NCBI RefSeq assembly: GCF_000299915.1
Contig: NZ_AMRI01000022.1
Location: 18,705 to 82,704, forward strand
Source of the DNA: Gallaecimonas xiamenensis 3-C-1
GTDB lineage: Bacteria; Pseudomonadota; Gammaproteobacteria; Enterobacterales; Gallaecimonadaceae
Direction: 5' to 3'
DNA: 64,000 bases
The notes under the pieces were generated by a model that searched no databases, was not told the DNA's origin, and saw nothing but the letters and a program-made list of their open reading frames with translations. Numbering within the stretch: the first letter of the stretch is position 1; each line of letters opens with the position of its first letter. The position numbers and the translations under genes are program-made. Positions 44,633 through 53,661 of the stretch are shown one piece after another.

Positions 44633-45022
44633 TTATTCTTCGTCGATGACGTTCTGGTAGCCTTCGGCGTCCAGCAGCTCGTCCAGCTCGACCAGGTCGG
44701 TGGCCTTGACGCGGAACAGCCAGCCATCGCTGTAGGGTTCGTTGTTGACGGTCTCGGGGGCGTCTTCCAGGGCCTCGTTGACGGCAACGATCTCGCCGGT
44801 CAGGGGGCTGTAAACGTCGGAGGCGGCCTTGACGGATTCCACCACAGCCACTTCGTCACCGCTGTTGACGCTGCTGCCCACTTCCGGCAGGTCAACGAAC
44901 ACCATGTCACCCAGCAGCTCTTGGGCGTGCTCGGTGATACCGATGGTGTAGGTGCCGTCGGACTCTTTGCGGATCCACTCGTGGGACGAGGTATATTTCA
45001 AATCTGCAGGGATATTGCTCAT
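44633..45022 (-). CDS. gcvH: Glycine cleavage H protein
   Basis: The 129-residue protein has the lipoyl domain with the attachment lysine in [16 protein letters not shown] and the C-terminal [17 protein letters not shown]. It shuttles the aminomethyl group between P, T and L proteins. The L protein (lpd) is not in the window. The ATG has GGAACG upstream. It lies 45 bases after gcvT and is separated from gcvP by a strong hairpin. Confidence 0.98.
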   Translation of the reverse strand: MSNIPADLKYTSSHEWIRKESDGTYTIGITEHAQELLGDMVFVDLPEVGSSVNSGDEVAVVESVKAASDVYSPLTGEIVAVNEALEDAPETVNNEPYSDGWLFRVKATDLVELDELLDAEGYQNVIDEE

Positions 45023-45067
45023 TGTTATTCCGTTCCTTTTATACCTGATCTGGTGAACTGACTTAGG

Positions 45068-46147
45068 TTAGCAAACCTTCTTGCCATTGCGCACGAAGGC
45101 GGGCTTGACGACCTTCACATCCACCAACTTATTACGAATGTCCACTTGGGCGTCGGTGAAGTCACCGGCCGGTACCCGGGCCATGGCGATGGCAAAGCCC
45201 AGGGTCGGGGAAAAGGTGCCTGAGGTGATCTCGCCTTCACCGGCAGGGGTGATCACTTTCTGGCCGTGGCGCAACACGCCTTTTTGCTCCATCACCAGGC
45301 CCACCAGCTGCATGGTGCCGGCGGCTTTCTGAGCCTCCAGGGCGCTGCGGCCGATAAAGTCGCGGTCCTGAGGTTCCCAGGCGATGGTCCAGCCCATGTT
45401 GGCAGCCAGGGGGGATACGGTCTCGTCCATGTCCTGGCCATAGAGGTTCATGCCGGCTTCCAGGCGCAGGGTGTCGCGGGCACCAAGGCCTGCGGGCTTA
45501 ACGCCGGCGGCCAGTAGGGCGTTCCACAGGGCCACGGCCTGGTCTTGGGGCACGACAATTTCGTAGCCCGCTTCACCGGTGTAACCGGTGGTGGCGATGA
45601 AAAGGTCACCGGCCTGCACGCCAAAGAAGGGCTTCATGCCTTCCACGGCGGCGTTCTGCTCGGCGCTGAACACGGTGGCGGTCTTGGCCTTGGCGTTGGG
45701 GCCCTGGACGGCAATCATGGAAAGCTCCGGGCGCTCGGTCACGGTGACCTCGAAGGCAGCGGCCTGTTTGGAGATCCAAGCCAGGTCCTTTTCGCGGGTG
45801 GCGGAGTTCACCACCAGGCGGAAGAAGTCTTCAGAAAGGAAGTAGACGATGAGGTCGTCAATCACGCCGGCGTCGTCATTGAGCATGCCGGTGTAGAGGG
45901 CCTTGCCAGGCACGGTGAGCTTGGCCACGTCGTTGGCCAGCAGGTAACGGAGGAAGTCGCGGGTCTTGGCGCCCGTCAGGTCCACCACCGTCATGTGGGA
46001 AACGTCGAACATACCGGCGTCGGAACGGACCGCCTTGTGTTCCTCGATCTGGGAGCCGTAGTGCAGCGGCATATCCCAGCCGTGGAAATCCACCATCTTG
46101 GCGCCACAGGCGACGTGGGCATCAAAAAGCACGGTTTGTTGGGTCAT
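45068..46147 (-). CDS. gcvT: Aminomethyltransferase, glycine cleavage T protein
   Basis: The 359-residue protein starts [31 protein letters not shown] and has [10 protein letters not shown], folate-site residues in [18 protein letters not shown], and [19 protein letters not shown]. It releases ammonia and makes 5,10-methylene-THF from the GcvH-bound intermediate. It is the first gene of the operon; AAGGGAAACGAG precedes the ATG. A strong sigma-70 promoter lies about 90 bases upstream. I see no glycine riboswitch in the 110-base leader. Confidence 0.98.
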   Translation of the reverse strand: MTQQTVLFDAHVACGAKMVDFHGWDMPLHYGSQIEEHKAVRSDAGMFDVSHMTVVDLTGAKTRDFLRYLLANDVAKLTVPGKALYTGMLNDDAGVIDDLIVYFLSEDFFRLVVNSATREKDLAWISKQAAAFEVTVTERPELSMIAVQGPNAKAKTATVFSAEQNAAVEGMKPFFGVQAGDLFIATTGYTGEAGYEIVVPQDQAVALWNALLAAGVKPAGLGARDTLRLEAGMNLYGQDMDETVSPLAANMGWTIAWEPQDRDFIGRSALEAQKAAGTMQLVGLVMEQKGVLRHGQKVITPAGEGEITSGTFSPTLGFAIAMARVPAGDFTDAQVDIRNKLVDVKVVKPAFVRNGKKVC

Positions 46148-46232
46148 CTCGTTTCCCTTATCTGTTCATGGCTGGCAGGGCACAGCGACAGGCAGAGATT
46201 AAGAAAACGATTACCTACCTGTCAGGCAGGGC

Positions 46233-46261
46233 ATTATAACGCTGCGCCGAACCCAGGTTAA
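46233..46261 (-). promoter_or_regulatory. Sigma-70 promoter of gcvTHP
   Basis: On the minus strand TTAACC (46256-46261) and a perfect TATAAT (46233-46238) are 17 bases apart. The -35 overlaps the stop codon of ubiI. Confidence 0.75.
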
Positions 46262-47487
46262 GGTGAGAATATTTGATGCTTATCACGAACCTTGACCAGC
46301 TGTTCCTGAACCGCCACGCCGCGCGCTTCTTCAATGAAAAGCCGCTTCATGACCGGCACCGAGCCGACCCCGGCCAGGCCCGCATTTCGCATCAATTTAA
46401 TTAATGGATTGCCATTGCCGAACAGGGTTTTGAGGCTACCCATGGCCGCCAGCATCTTCAGGGCCTGGGCCTTGCGGGCCCGGCCATAGGGCGCCAGCAC
46501 CTTGAGATCACCCAGGTCCTTGTCCGCCCCCAGGGCATCCAGCAGCTGCTCGGCCAGGGCCAGGGCGTCGGCCAAGCCCAGGTTGACCCCCTGCCCCGCC
46601 AAGGGGTGGATGCTGTGAGCCGCGTCCCCTACCAGGGCTATACGGGGTTTGACGAAATCCCGGGCGTAGCGGGCGGTCAGGGGCAGGCGCTGCACGTCAG
46701 ACAGCAGGGTCAGGGCCCCCAGGCGGTTGTCGAAGGCCAGGCGCAGGCGCTGGGAAAACGCCTCGGGGGCCAGGGCCATCAGGGCATCGGCCTCGCTTGG
46801 CACCGTCGACCAGACGATGGAGCACTGGTTGGGCTGCCACAGGGGCAAAAAGGCCAGGGGCCCTTGGGGGCGGAAGACTTGCCGGGCGCAACCTTCATGG
46901 GGCAGCTCGGTGGCAACGGTCGCCACCAGGGCATGGTGGCCATAGTCATGGAATATCAGCGGCAGGTCGGCCAGGGTGCGCACCAGGGAGTTGGCGCCGT
47001 CGGCCCCCACCAGCAGTCCGGTGGCCACCAGGTCGCCGTTGTCCAGGGTCAGCATCAGCCGTTCCTGGCCCTGCTCCAGGCCGGTCAGCTTGGCGGGGGC
47101 CTTTAAGGTCACAGCCGGGCACTGGCCCAGTTCCTGCCAGAGCGCCAGTTGGATCTGCCGGTTTTCGACGATATGCCCCAGCACCTCAGCCTTGACGTCC
47201 TCGGCGCTAAAATCGAGCTTGCCAAAGCAGTCCTTTTCCCACACCGACATGGCCTGGTAAGGGCCCTTGCGCTGGATATGCGGCCAGGCCTTGAGCCCCG
47301 CCAGGATCTGCCGGGAGCCTTCGGAAATGGCGCTAACCCGGGTGTCGGCTACGTCACCGAATGCCGCAGCGGGGACCTGGCCGTCCAGCAGCAGCACCTT
47401 GACGCCGCCGCGCCCCAGCATCAGTGCCAGGGCCGCACCCACCATGCCGCCACCGACGACTGTGACTTGGCTTTCCAAAAAGGCCAT
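46258..47487 (-). CDS. ubiI: FAD-dependent ubiquinone-biosynthesis hydroxylase (UbiI/VisC type)
   Basis: The 409-residue flavoprotein monooxygenase has the FAD motif VTVVGGGMVGAALALML, the DG motif VGADGANSLVRTLA, and the GD motif ALVGDAAHSIHPLAGQGVNLGLADA. Its position after ubiH and before gcvT is that of ubiI (visC) in E. coli, whose product adds the C5 hydroxyl in ubiquinone synthesis. UbiF belongs to the same family and cannot be excluded by motifs alone. The ATG at 47487 overlaps the ubiH stop (TGATG); an ATG four codons upstream also exists. Confidence 0.87.
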   Translation of the reverse strand: MAFLESQVTVVGGGMVGAALALMLGRGGVKVLLLDGQVPAAAFGDVADTRVSAISEGSRQILAGLKAWPHIQRKGPYQAMSVWEKDCFGKLDFSAEDVKAEVLGHIVENRQIQLALWQELGQCPAVTLKAPAKLTGLEQGQERLMLTLDNGDLVATGLLVGADGANSLVRTLADLPLIFHDYGHHALVATVATELPHEGCARQVFRPQGPLAFLPLWQPNQCSIVWSTVPSEADALMALAPEAFSQRLRLAFDNRLGALTLLSDVQRLPLTARYARDFVKPRIALVGDAAHSIHPLAGQGVNLGLADALALAEQLLDALGADKDLGDLKVLAPYGRARKAQALKMLAAMGSLKTLFGNGNPLIKLMRNAGLAGVGSVPVMKRLFIEEARGVAVQEQLVKVRDKHQIFSP

Positions 47488-48638
47488 CAGTTTTCCCATC
47501 CAAGCATCTGCCGGGCCAAGCGCTGCTTGGCCAGGGGCATGTGATTAAGAAGCCCCAGGCCGAGGTTACGGCCCAGGTAAAGGGGGCAAAGATCGTTGGC
47601 AAAGAGCCGTGCCAGGCTGTCGGTGGCCCCTATGGTCAGGGCCAGGTCTCGGCGGCGGGCCGCTTCCCAACCGGCCAGGGCTTGCCAGTGGCCGGGGTCG
47701 TCCTGGTCCAGCGCTGCCAGCAGGCAGAGGATGTCGCGCATGCCCAGGTTAAAGCCCTGGCCCGCTATGGGGTGCAGGCTATGGGCGGCGTTGCCGATCA
47801 CCAGCGCCCGGTGGGCCCGCAAACTGGCGGCCTCGATAAGGTGCAGCGGGTAACTGTGGCGCTCCCCCACTTCCACGAAGGCGCCAAGGCGCCAGCCAAA
47901 ACGCCGCTGCAACAGGGCGCCAAAGGCCTTGTCGTCCAGCGCCAGGGTGGCAGCGGCCTCGTCGGGGCGCACGCAGAGCACCAGGTTCATCCGGCCCTGG
48001 GTCATGGGCAACAGGGCCAGGGGGCCGGTATCGGTAAAGCGTTCGAAGGCCCAGCCCTGGTGGGGCTGGGCGGTCTTGATATTGGCGATGATGGCGCTTT
48101 GGCCGTAGGGGGCTTCGCTGGCTTCAATACCCAATAACCGGCGGGTGTCGGAGCGGCCGCCGTCGGCCACCACCAGCAACCGGCAATGGAGCTGTTGCCC
48201 GGAAGCCAGGGTGACCTGGTAGCCGTCGGGGTCGGCGTCGAGCTTGGCGATGCGGTCTGGGCAGAACCATTGGCAGGGCAGCTTGTCCCTCAGCACCTGG
48301 CCGAAGGCCCGCACCGGTATTACCTGGCCAAGGGCCGCTATCTGGTGGTCTTCGGCGTGGAGCTGGGCGCGGCCGAAGCCGCCCTTCTCCGCCACATGGA
48401 TATGGCGGATGGGCTCGGCTTCATTGGCCAGCAGGGGCCAGAGACCAAGGCCGTCCAGGCCTTCGACAGTGCCCGCCGACAGGGCTATGACCCTGTCGTC
48501 AAAGCTGGGCTGGGCGTCCTGGCCGAAGCTGGCCGGGTCCACTATGCCCACCTGCCAGTGGCTAAAACGGCGGGCCAGCCCCCAAGCCAGGGTGGCACCG
48601 ACCATGCCGCCCCCGACGATAAGGATATCGAGCTTCAT
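47487..48638 (-). CDS. ubiH: 2-octaprenyl-6-methoxyphenol hydroxylase UbiH
   Basis: The 383-residue flavoprotein monooxygenase starts MKLDILIVGGGMVGATLAWGLA and contains FDDRVIALSAGTVEGLDGLGLW, the DG motif VVADGGRSDTRRLLGI and the GD motif ALVIGNAAHSLHPIAGQGFNLGMRD. In the last motif GD is replaced by GN, as in other UbiH proteins. It hydroxylates C1 of the ubiquinone ring. It starts four bases after the ygfB stop and overlaps ubiI by one base, so ygfB-ubiH-ubiI is one operon. pepP, which sits between ygfB and ubiH in E. coli, is absent. Confidence 0.93.
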   Translation of the reverse strand: MKLDILIVGGGMVGATLAWGLARRFSHWQVGIVDPASFGQDAQPSFDDRVIALSAGTVEGLDGLGLWPLLANEAEPIRHIHVAEKGGFGRAQLHAEDHQIAALGQVIPVRAFGQVLRDKLPCQWFCPDRIAKLDADPDGYQVTLASGQQLHCRLLVVADGGRSDTRRLLGIEASEAPYGQSAIIANIKTAQPHQGWAFERFTDTGPLALLPMTQGRMNLVLCVRPDEAAATLALDDKAFGALLQRRFGWRLGAFVEVGERHSYPLHLIEAASLRAHRALVIGNAAHSLHPIAGQGFNLGMRDILCLLAALDQDDPGHWQALAGWEAARRRDLALTIGATDSLARLFANDLCPLYLGRNLGLGLLNHMPLAKQRLARQMLGWEN

Positions 48639-48642
48639 CGGA

Positions 48643-49212
48643 TCAGTGCAGGGTACGGCCGGTTTGCCCAGGGCGCTGGCCCAGGTTGCTAAAGACCAGC
48701 ATGGCCACCACCCTCAGGTATTCCTCCACCTCGATAAAGGCGGACTCGGCCGCTTCCTGGTCATCTTCCACCTCGGTGCTGAGGTTGGCTATCTCGGCCA
48801 GGTCTTCCAGGGCTTCCTTTATTTCCTCAGAAACCTTGGCCTTGGCGGCCTGCACCCCATAACCGGCCAGGAAGCCCTGGGCCCAGTCACAGAGCGCCTG
48901 AATGCGGTCTTCGAGCTGCTCTTCTTCCGGGGGCAACAGCAGTTGGAAGTCAAACTCCCCGGCCACCAGTTGCTGGCACAGCTGCTGGTAGAGGGGCTCG
49001 AGCATATCCTTAACCGGCTGGCTGAAAGCCAGGCCGTTGTTGGTCAAGTCATACAGGGGAGGCAGCCAGCTTTTGCCGTCCATGTCCAGGCCTGCCGCCA
49101 CCAAACCGGTCAGGATACCGTGCAGCTCCGCCGGCGAGGCGGTAACCTGGTGACTGGCCAGCAGCCGGGCCATGCCTACGTATTGATGAGGAGTCTGGCC
49201 GTTGTGGCTCAT
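48643..49212 (-). CDS. ygfB: YgfB / UPF0149 family protein
   Basis: The 189-residue acidic protein matches UPF0149: ASPAELHGILTGLVAAGLDMDGKSW, WAQGFLAGYGVQ, EALEDLAEIANL and ESAFIEVEEYLRVVAMLV. In Pseudomonas aeruginosa YgfB affects ampicillin resistance by interfering with AlpA anti-termination; elsewhere its role is unclear. The ATG at 49212 is preferred (GGAAG six bases upstream); one at 49218 abuts that site. It heads the ygfB-ubiH-ubiI unit and is divergent from zapA. Confidence 0.93.
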   Translation of the reverse strand: MSHNGQTPHQYVGMARLLASHQVTASPAELHGILTGLVAAGLDMDGKSWLPPLYDLTNNGLAFSQPVKDMLEPLYQQLCQQLVAGEFDFQLLLPPEEEQLEDRIQALCDWAQGFLAGYGVQAAKAKVSEEIKEALEDLAEIANLSTEVEDDQEAAESAFIEVEEYLRVVAMLVFSNLGQRPGQTGRTLH

Positions 49213-49283
49213 ATTCATCTTCCAGAAAGGGGTATGAACGCTATCCTAACACAGAGGACGGTGCCCCCAAGACACCGAGTCCC

Positions 49284-49312
49284 TTGATCCATCTCAAGTG
49301 CATCGCTATAGT
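49284..49312 (+). promoter_or_regulatory. Sigma-70 promoter of zapA / 6S RNA unit
   Basis: TTGATC (49284-49289) and TATAGT (49307-49312) are 17 bases apart, about 58 bases upstream of the zapA start. Both hexamers are close to consensus. Confidence 0.7.
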
Positions 49313-49370
49313 GCGCCTCCTTTGAAAACGGCGCCGTCGGATGCAGATTCACAAGGCCTAAGGACACTGC

Positions 49371-49685
49371 ATGGCAGAGCACTCGATGCAAGAGACGTTG
49401 GAAATTGTCGTACTGGGAAGGCGCTTTCGGGTCGCCTGTCCCAAGGGTCACGAGGCGGCCTTACAGGAAGCGGCCCGCGATCTCGACGATCGTCTCAAGA
49501 CCTTACGTCTGGCCTCCGATCTCGGCAACCGCGAACAATTATTGACCATGGCCGCCCTCAACCTGACTCACGAACTGCGCCTTGCTCAGGCCCAAAGCCG
49601 TGAGTATGCTGATGCCATGGATTCCAAGATCAAGGTCCTGCAGACCACCATAGAGCAGGCCCTGGTCAATCAGGTTAAAAATTAA
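49371..49685 (+). CDS. zapA: Cell division protein ZapA
   Basis: The 104-residue protein has the ZapA core: LEIVVLGRRFRVACPKGHEAALQEAARDLDDRL, then REQLLTMAALNLTHELR and a C-terminal coiled coil. ZapA crosslinks FtsZ filaments in the Z-ring. AAGGA precedes the ATG. The 6S RNA gene follows directly, then ygfA, as in E. coli. Confidence 0.96.
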   Translation: MAEHSMQETLEIVVLGRRFRVACPKGHEAALQEAARDLDDRLKTLRLASDLGNREQLLTMAALNLTHELRLAQAQSREYADAMDSKIKVLQTTIEQALVNQVKN

Positions 49686-49687
49686 GA

Positions 49688-49861
49688 CCCTGTGGTGTTT
49701 GCCAGTGGATCAATGTCCCTGAGCCGATATCTACATCCAAGGGTGTTTTCTCTGCTGCTATTGAGCAAGCTCAGCTCGTACTGAGACGCCTGCGGCGGCA
49801 ACTAAACATCCGCCTTGAACCATTGGGTTCAAGGGCTGTCATCCGCAGCGGCACCCCGGGG
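49688..49861 (+). ncRNA. ssrS: 6S RNA (RNA polymerase regulator)
   Basis: The segment between zapA and ygfA contains the 6S hallmarks: CCCTGAGCCGATAT near the 5' side and CCTTGAACC-xxx-GGTTCAAGG near the 3' side. The ends pair as CCCTGTGGTG (49688-49697) with CACCCCGGGG (49852-49861), using G-U pairs. The length of about 174 nt is close to the E. coli 184 nt. It would mimic an open promoter and sequester sigma-70 holoenzyme in stationary phase. The exact ends are estimated from the closing stem. Confidence 0.93.
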
Positions 49862-49870
49862 CACCTCTTC

Positions 49871-50443
49871 ATGACAGATCGCAACGCCATCCGCCAATGG
49901 GCGCGCCAGCAGCGCCGAGCCCTGAGCCCCCAGGCCCAGGCCGAGGCCGCCAAGGCCGTAGCCCGCCAAGCCATGGCCCTTCCCGACGTGCGACAAGCCA
50001 ATAGCCTGGCCCTTTACCTGGCCAACGACGGCGAGCTGGATCCGGCCCTGTTGATGGACAGCCTCTGGCAGGCGGGCAAGCAGGTACTGCTACCGGTACT
50101 GCATCCCTTCACCCCCGGCCATCTGCTGTTCCTGCGCCACAGACCAGGCTCGCCCATGGTCGCCAACCGATTCGGCATTCCCGAGCCCCCTTTGGACATC
50201 CGCCAGTTGGTGACCCTGGACAGCGTGGACTTGGTGTTCACCCCCCTGGTGGCGTTCGACGATGCCGGCCACCGCCTGGGCATGGGAGGCGGCTTTTACG
50301 ACCGCACCCTGGCCAACTACCAGGGCCCCGTGGTGGGGCTGGCCCACGACCAACAGCAACACCCTGCCCTGCCGGCCATGGCCTGGGACAAACCCCTTGG
50401 CCTCATCGTCACCCCAGGGCAGATAAAACGTTTTCGTACCTGA
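49871..50443 (+). CDS. ygfA: 5-formyltetrahydrofolate cyclo-ligase
   Basis: The 190-residue protein starts MTDRNAIRQWARQQRRALSPQAQ and has LALYLANDGELDPALLMDSLW, then VFTPLVAFDDAGHRLGMGGGFYDRTLAN, the family's ATP/substrate loop. It converts 5-formyl-THF to 5,10-methenyl-THF. The start is ten bases after the 3' end of 6S RNA, and the gene is probably made from the same long transcript. The stop overlaps the extended -10 of the rpiA promoter. Confidence 0.94.
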   Translation: MTDRNAIRQWARQQRRALSPQAQAEAAKAVARQAMALPDVRQANSLALYLANDGELDPALLMDSLWQAGKQVLLPVLHPFTPGHLLFLRHRPGSPMVANRFGIPEPPLDIRQLVTLDSVDLVFTPLVAFDDAGHRLGMGGGFYDRTLANYQGPVVGLAHDQQQHPALPAMAWDKPLGLIVTPGQIKRFRT

Positions 50444-50449
50444 TATAAT
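50441..50449 (+). promoter_or_regulatory. Extended -10 promoter of rpiA
   Basis: TGATATAAT combines the TGn extended element with a perfect TATAAT at 50444-50449, 31 bases before the rpiA start. There is no good -35, as is common for extended -10 promoters. The TGA is also the ygfA stop. Confidence 0.7.
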
Positions 50450-50479
50450 GCCCGTCTCTTACCCCTGGAGCCCCCGCTG

Positions 50480-51133
50480 ATGACACAAGATGAACTGAAA
50501 AAAGCCGTAGGCTGGAAAGCCTTGGATTACGTGGTAAAAGACAGCATCGTTGGGGTTGGCACCGGTTCCACCGTGAACCATTTCATCGACGCCCTGGGCA
50601 CCATCAAGCACCAGATCAAAGGCGCCGTATCCTCTTCCGAAGCCTCTACCGCCAAACTCAAGGATCTGGGGATCGAGATATTCGACCTCAACAGCGTCCC
50701 TGAGCTGTCCGTCTACGTGGACGGTGCCGACGAGATCAACGGCCAGAACCACATGATCAAAGGGGGCGGCGCCGCCCTGACCCGCGAGAAGATCGTCGCC
50801 GCCGTGGCCGACAAGTTCATCTGTATCGTCGACGACACCAAGACCGTCGAGGTGCTGGGCACCTTCCCGCTGCCGGTAGAGGTCATTCCCATGGCCCGCT
50901 CCCATGTGGCCAGGGAATTGGTGAAACTGGGGGGCGATCCCGTCTACCGTGAAGGGGTGGTCACCGACAACGGCAATGTGATCTTGGACGTACACAACCT
51001 CCACATCACCGACCCCGTTGCCTTGGAAGCCCAAATCAACGCTATCGTCGGGGTGGTCACCAATGGCCTTTTCGCCGCCCGTGGCGCCGATGTGGTGCTG
51101 GTCGGTACCCAGGACGGCGTAAAAATCCGTTGA
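50480..51133 (+). CDS. rpiA: Ribose-5-phosphate isomerase A
   Basis: The 217-residue RpiA has [27 protein letters not shown], the catalytic site [10 protein letters not shown] and [28 protein letters not shown]. It interconverts ribose 5-phosphate and ribulose 5-phosphate. CTGGAG precedes the ATG. rpiA-serA order next to ygfA is the same as in E. coli. Confidence 0.98.
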   Translation: MTQDELKKAVGWKALDYVVKDSIVGVGTGSTVNHFIDALGTIKHQIKGAVSSSEASTAKLKDLGIEIFDLNSVPELSVYVDGADEINGQNHMIKGGGAALTREKIVAAVADKFICIVDDTKTVEVLGTFPLPVEVIPMARSHVARELVKLGGDPVYREGVVTDNGNVILDVHNLHITDPVALEAQINAIVGVVTNGLFAARGADVVLVGTQDGVKIR

Positions 51134-51247
51134 CTTTTAGGCGGCCATCTGGCCGTCTATACCTCCCGCCATCTTTTTCCTGCCTTGACCAGTCGGGATG
51201 CCGGTGGTAGCTAAACGTTTTCTTAGAGCAAATACTCCAGGTGGACC

Positions 51248-52477
51248 ATGGCCCAGTACTCCCTCGACAAAGACAAAATCCGTTTCCTGCTCCTTGAGGG
51301 CGTTCACCAAAGTGCCCTGGAAAGCCTGCGCGCCCAGGGTTACCACAACATCGAATACCTCAAGACTTCCTTGGCCGGTGACGAACTCGTCGCCAAGATC
51401 AAGGACGCCCACTTCGTGGGGATCCGCTCCCGCACCCAGCTGACCCAGGACGTACTGGCCCATGCTGAAAAGCTCTGCGCCGTCGGTTGTTTTTGCATCG
51501 GCACCAACCAGGTGGACCTGGACGCCTTCGAAGCCCAGGGGATCCCGGTCTTTAATGCCCCCTTCTCCAACACCCGTTCCGTAGCCGAACTGGTGCTGGG
51601 TGAGGCCATCATGTTGCTGCGCAACATCCCCGCTAAGGCCGCAGCAGCCCGCCGGGGTGGGTGGGACAAGGCGGCGGTGGGCAGCTATGAAGCCAGGGGC
51701 AAGACCCTGGGCATCATCGGCTATGGCCATATCGGCACCCAGTTGGGTGTACTGGCCGAGACCCTGGGTATGAACGTCATCTTCTACGATATCGAGAGCA
51801 AGCTGACCCTGGGCAATGCCCGCCAGGTGGCAAGCCTCGGTGAACTGCTGAGCCAGGCCGACGTGGTCAGCCTGCACGTGCCCGAGACGGCCTCCACCCG
51901 CAACATGATGGGCACCGCCGAGCTCGAACAGATGAAAAGGGGCGCCATCCTTATCAATGCGTCCCGTGGCACAGTGGTGGACATCGACGCCCTGGCTGCC
52001 GCCCTTGAGAGCAAACACCTGGCCGGCGCCGCCATCGACGTCTTCCCGGTAGAACCCAAAGGCAATGACGAGGCTTTCGTCAGCCCGTTGCAGGCCTTCG
52101 ACAACGTCATCCTGACCCCCCATATCGGCGGCTCCACCATGGAAGCCCAAGCCAATATCGGGGTGGAAGTGGCCAATAAGCTGGCCAAGTACTCCGACAA
52201 CGGCTCAACCCTGTCGGCGGTCAACTTCCCCGAGGTGTCCCTGCCGGAGCACAGCGGCCGTTCCCGCCTGCTGCATATCCACCGCAACCAGCCCGGTGTA
52301 CTGACCCGCATCAACCAGATCTTCGCCGATCTGGGGGTCAACATCGCCGCCCAGTACCTGCAAACCAGCCGTAATATCGGTTACGTGGTGATGGACGTGG
52401 ACGCCGCCCACGCCGAGGACGTGCTGGAGAAACTCAAGGCCATAGACGGCACCCTGCGGGCCCGGGTCCTGCACTGA
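51248..52477 (+). CDS. serA: D-3-phosphoglycerate dehydrogenase
   Basis: The 409-residue enzyme is the E. coli-type SerA with a C-terminal ACT domain. KIRFLLLEGVHQSALE starts the substrate domain, the NAD motif is LGIIGYGHIGTQLG, the catalytic His lies in LTPHIGGSTMEAQANIG, and the ACT domain (LLHIHRNQPGVLTRINQIFADLGVN) should mediate serine feedback inhibition. It makes 3-phosphohydroxypyruvate, the first step of serine synthesis. The gap to rpiA is 114 bases, so a separate promoter is likely. Confidence 0.98.
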   Translation: MAQYSLDKDKIRFLLLEGVHQSALESLRAQGYHNIEYLKTSLAGDELVAKIKDAHFVGIRSRTQLTQDVLAHAEKLCAVGCFCIGTNQVDLDAFEAQGIPVFNAPFSNTRSVAELVLGEAIMLLRNIPAKAAAARRGGWDKAAVGSYEARGKTLGIIGYGHIGTQLGVLAETLGMNVIFYDIESKLTLGNARQVASLGELLSQADVVSLHVPETASTRNMMGTAELEQMKRGAILINASRGTVVDIDALAAALESKHLAGAAIDVFPVEPKGNDEAFVSPLQAFDNVILTPHIGGSTMEAQANIGVEVANKLAKYSDNGSTLSAVNFPEVSLPEHSGRSRLLHIHRNQPGVLTRINQIFADLGVNIAAQYLQTSRNIGYVVMDVDAAHAEDVLEKLKAIDGTLRARVLH

Positions 52478-52492
52478 GGTACGCACAATGCC

Positions 52493-52519
52493 AAAAGGCC
52501 TCCCAAGGGAGGCCTTTTT
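52493..52519 (+). terminator. Terminator after serA
   Basis: An AAAAGGCCTCCC/GGGAGGCCTTTTT hairpin lies about 15 bases after the serA stop. Confidence 0.87.
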
Positions 52520-52547
52520 CATGGCTGCAACCGGCGCCATACCCCAA

Positions 52548-52576
52548 TAAAAAAGGCCTCCAAACGGAGGCCTTTT
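52548..52576 (-). terminator. Terminator of the acyltransferase gene
   Basis: On the minus strand AAAAGGCCTCC/GGAGGCCTTTTTT forms a hairpin and ends in Ts. The stem is nearly the same sequence as the serA terminator 55 bases away. Confidence 0.83.
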
Positions 52577-52595
52577 GGTTTGCATCTAACCGGGA

Positions 52596-53564
52596 CTAAC
52601 CCGCCATCTGGGTACGGTGGCTTTTGGGGCAGGGATAGGGGCGACTGCCGTCTAGGTTTCGGAAAATCTTCAAGGACCACATGAAGTCAGCCGGGAAACG
52701 GCTTATCAACTGCTCGTAGGCCTGGTTCATCTGGGTGGCGGAGGCTAGCTCTTCTGTTTCCAAAGAGACCAAGGGTTCATCCAGGTGCAGTACGAACTGA
52801 TGGGCATGGTGGTCGTAGCCCACGATCACCGGCACCACCTGGGCCCGGGCCGCCTGGGCCAGGCGGCCCATGGTGGGCAGGGTACATTTGGGTGTACCGA
52901 AGAAAGGCGCAAAGACCGAGGAGGCCATGCCGTGGTCCTGGTCGGCGACATAAAGGCAGGAGTAGCCCTTGCGGATACTTTTGACCAGGGAGCACATCCC
53001 TTCGCCCCGGCTGAACTGCAGGCCCCCCTGGCAAGTACGGCTCTTGAACATCAAGTAGTCAAAGACCGGCTTGCCGGTGGGCTTGAAGATGTTGGACAGG
53101 GGAAAGCCGGCCAAGATCAGGGCACGGGCGGCCCAGTCCAGCCCAAAGGTGTGGGGGGTTAGGAAGATCAGCGGCTTACCTTCGGCCTTGAGCTTAGCCA
53201 GGCGGCCGTCGTCCTCTATGCGAATGCGCCGTTGCTGCGCCTTTTTAGAGCACCACAGCAACTCTCCCAGGCTCAGGGCCGTCTGACAGAAGGCCCTGAC
53301 GTTTTCCCGAAGCAACTGGTCATAGGCGCTGTCTGGCAGGTGCGGGAAGCAACGCTCCAGGTTGCAGCGGATCACCAGGCGGCGTTTCTTCAGGAAGGAG
53401 CGATTCACCATCCAGCCGGCAATGGCTTTGGCCAACCGGTCCCTCAGTGACAAGGGGACAAAGGCCATCATCATCATGATCAGCACGGCCAGCCATTGCC
53501 CCCAGTAGCGGGGACTGAGAAGGCGCAGGTGAAACGAAGAATGGTAGCAGGCTTGGCCGGACAT
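52596..53564 (-). CDS. Lauroyl/myristoyl acyltransferase family protein (LpxL/LpxM type)
   Basis: The 322-residue inner-membrane protein has an N-terminal membrane helix (WLAVLIMMMMAFVPLSL) and the HX4D acyltransferase motif in TPHTFGLDWAARAL. It also has PLSNIFKPTGKPVFDYLM and GYSCLYVADQDHGMASSVFAPFFG, which are typical of LpxL/LpxM. These enzymes add secondary acyl chains to Kdo2-lipid A from acyl-ACP. LpxL versus LpxM cannot be settled by motifs alone. The ATG at 53564 is used; the longer frame starts at a TTG. The ribosome binding site is weak. Confidence 0.87.
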   Translation of the reverse strand: MSGQACYHSSFHLRLLSPRYWGQWLAVLIMMMMAFVPLSLRDRLAKAIAGWMVNRSFLKKRRLVIRCNLERCFPHLPDSAYDQLLRENVRAFCQTALSLGELLWCSKKAQQRRIRIEDDGRLAKLKAEGKPLIFLTPHTFGLDWAARALILAGFPLSNIFKPTGKPVFDYLMFKSRTCQGGLQFSRGEGMCSLVKSIRKGYSCLYVADQDHGMASSVFAPFFGTPKCTLPTMGRLAQAARAQVVPVIVGYDHHAHQFVLHLDEPLVSLETEELASATQMNQAYEQLISRFPADFMWSLKIFRNLDGSRPYPCPKSHRTQMAG

Positions 53565-53661
53565 CAGGGTCAACTATTCAATAAAACTAAACAAAGCATT
53601 TCACATAAGCGACCAGCCAAAGGCCAGGGCTGTAGTCCCTTGTCGTGACGATGATCTCAAA

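Noticed and set aside
46148..46260. A glycine riboswitch upstream of gcvT
   Set aside because: The leader is only about 110 bases and contains no tandem aptamer core; only a sigma-70 promoter is visible.
52493..52576. A repeated element formed by two near-identical hairpins after serA
   Set aside because: The two GGCCTCC stems are oppositely oriented terminators for convergent genes; short GC-rich stems of this kind recur throughout the window.
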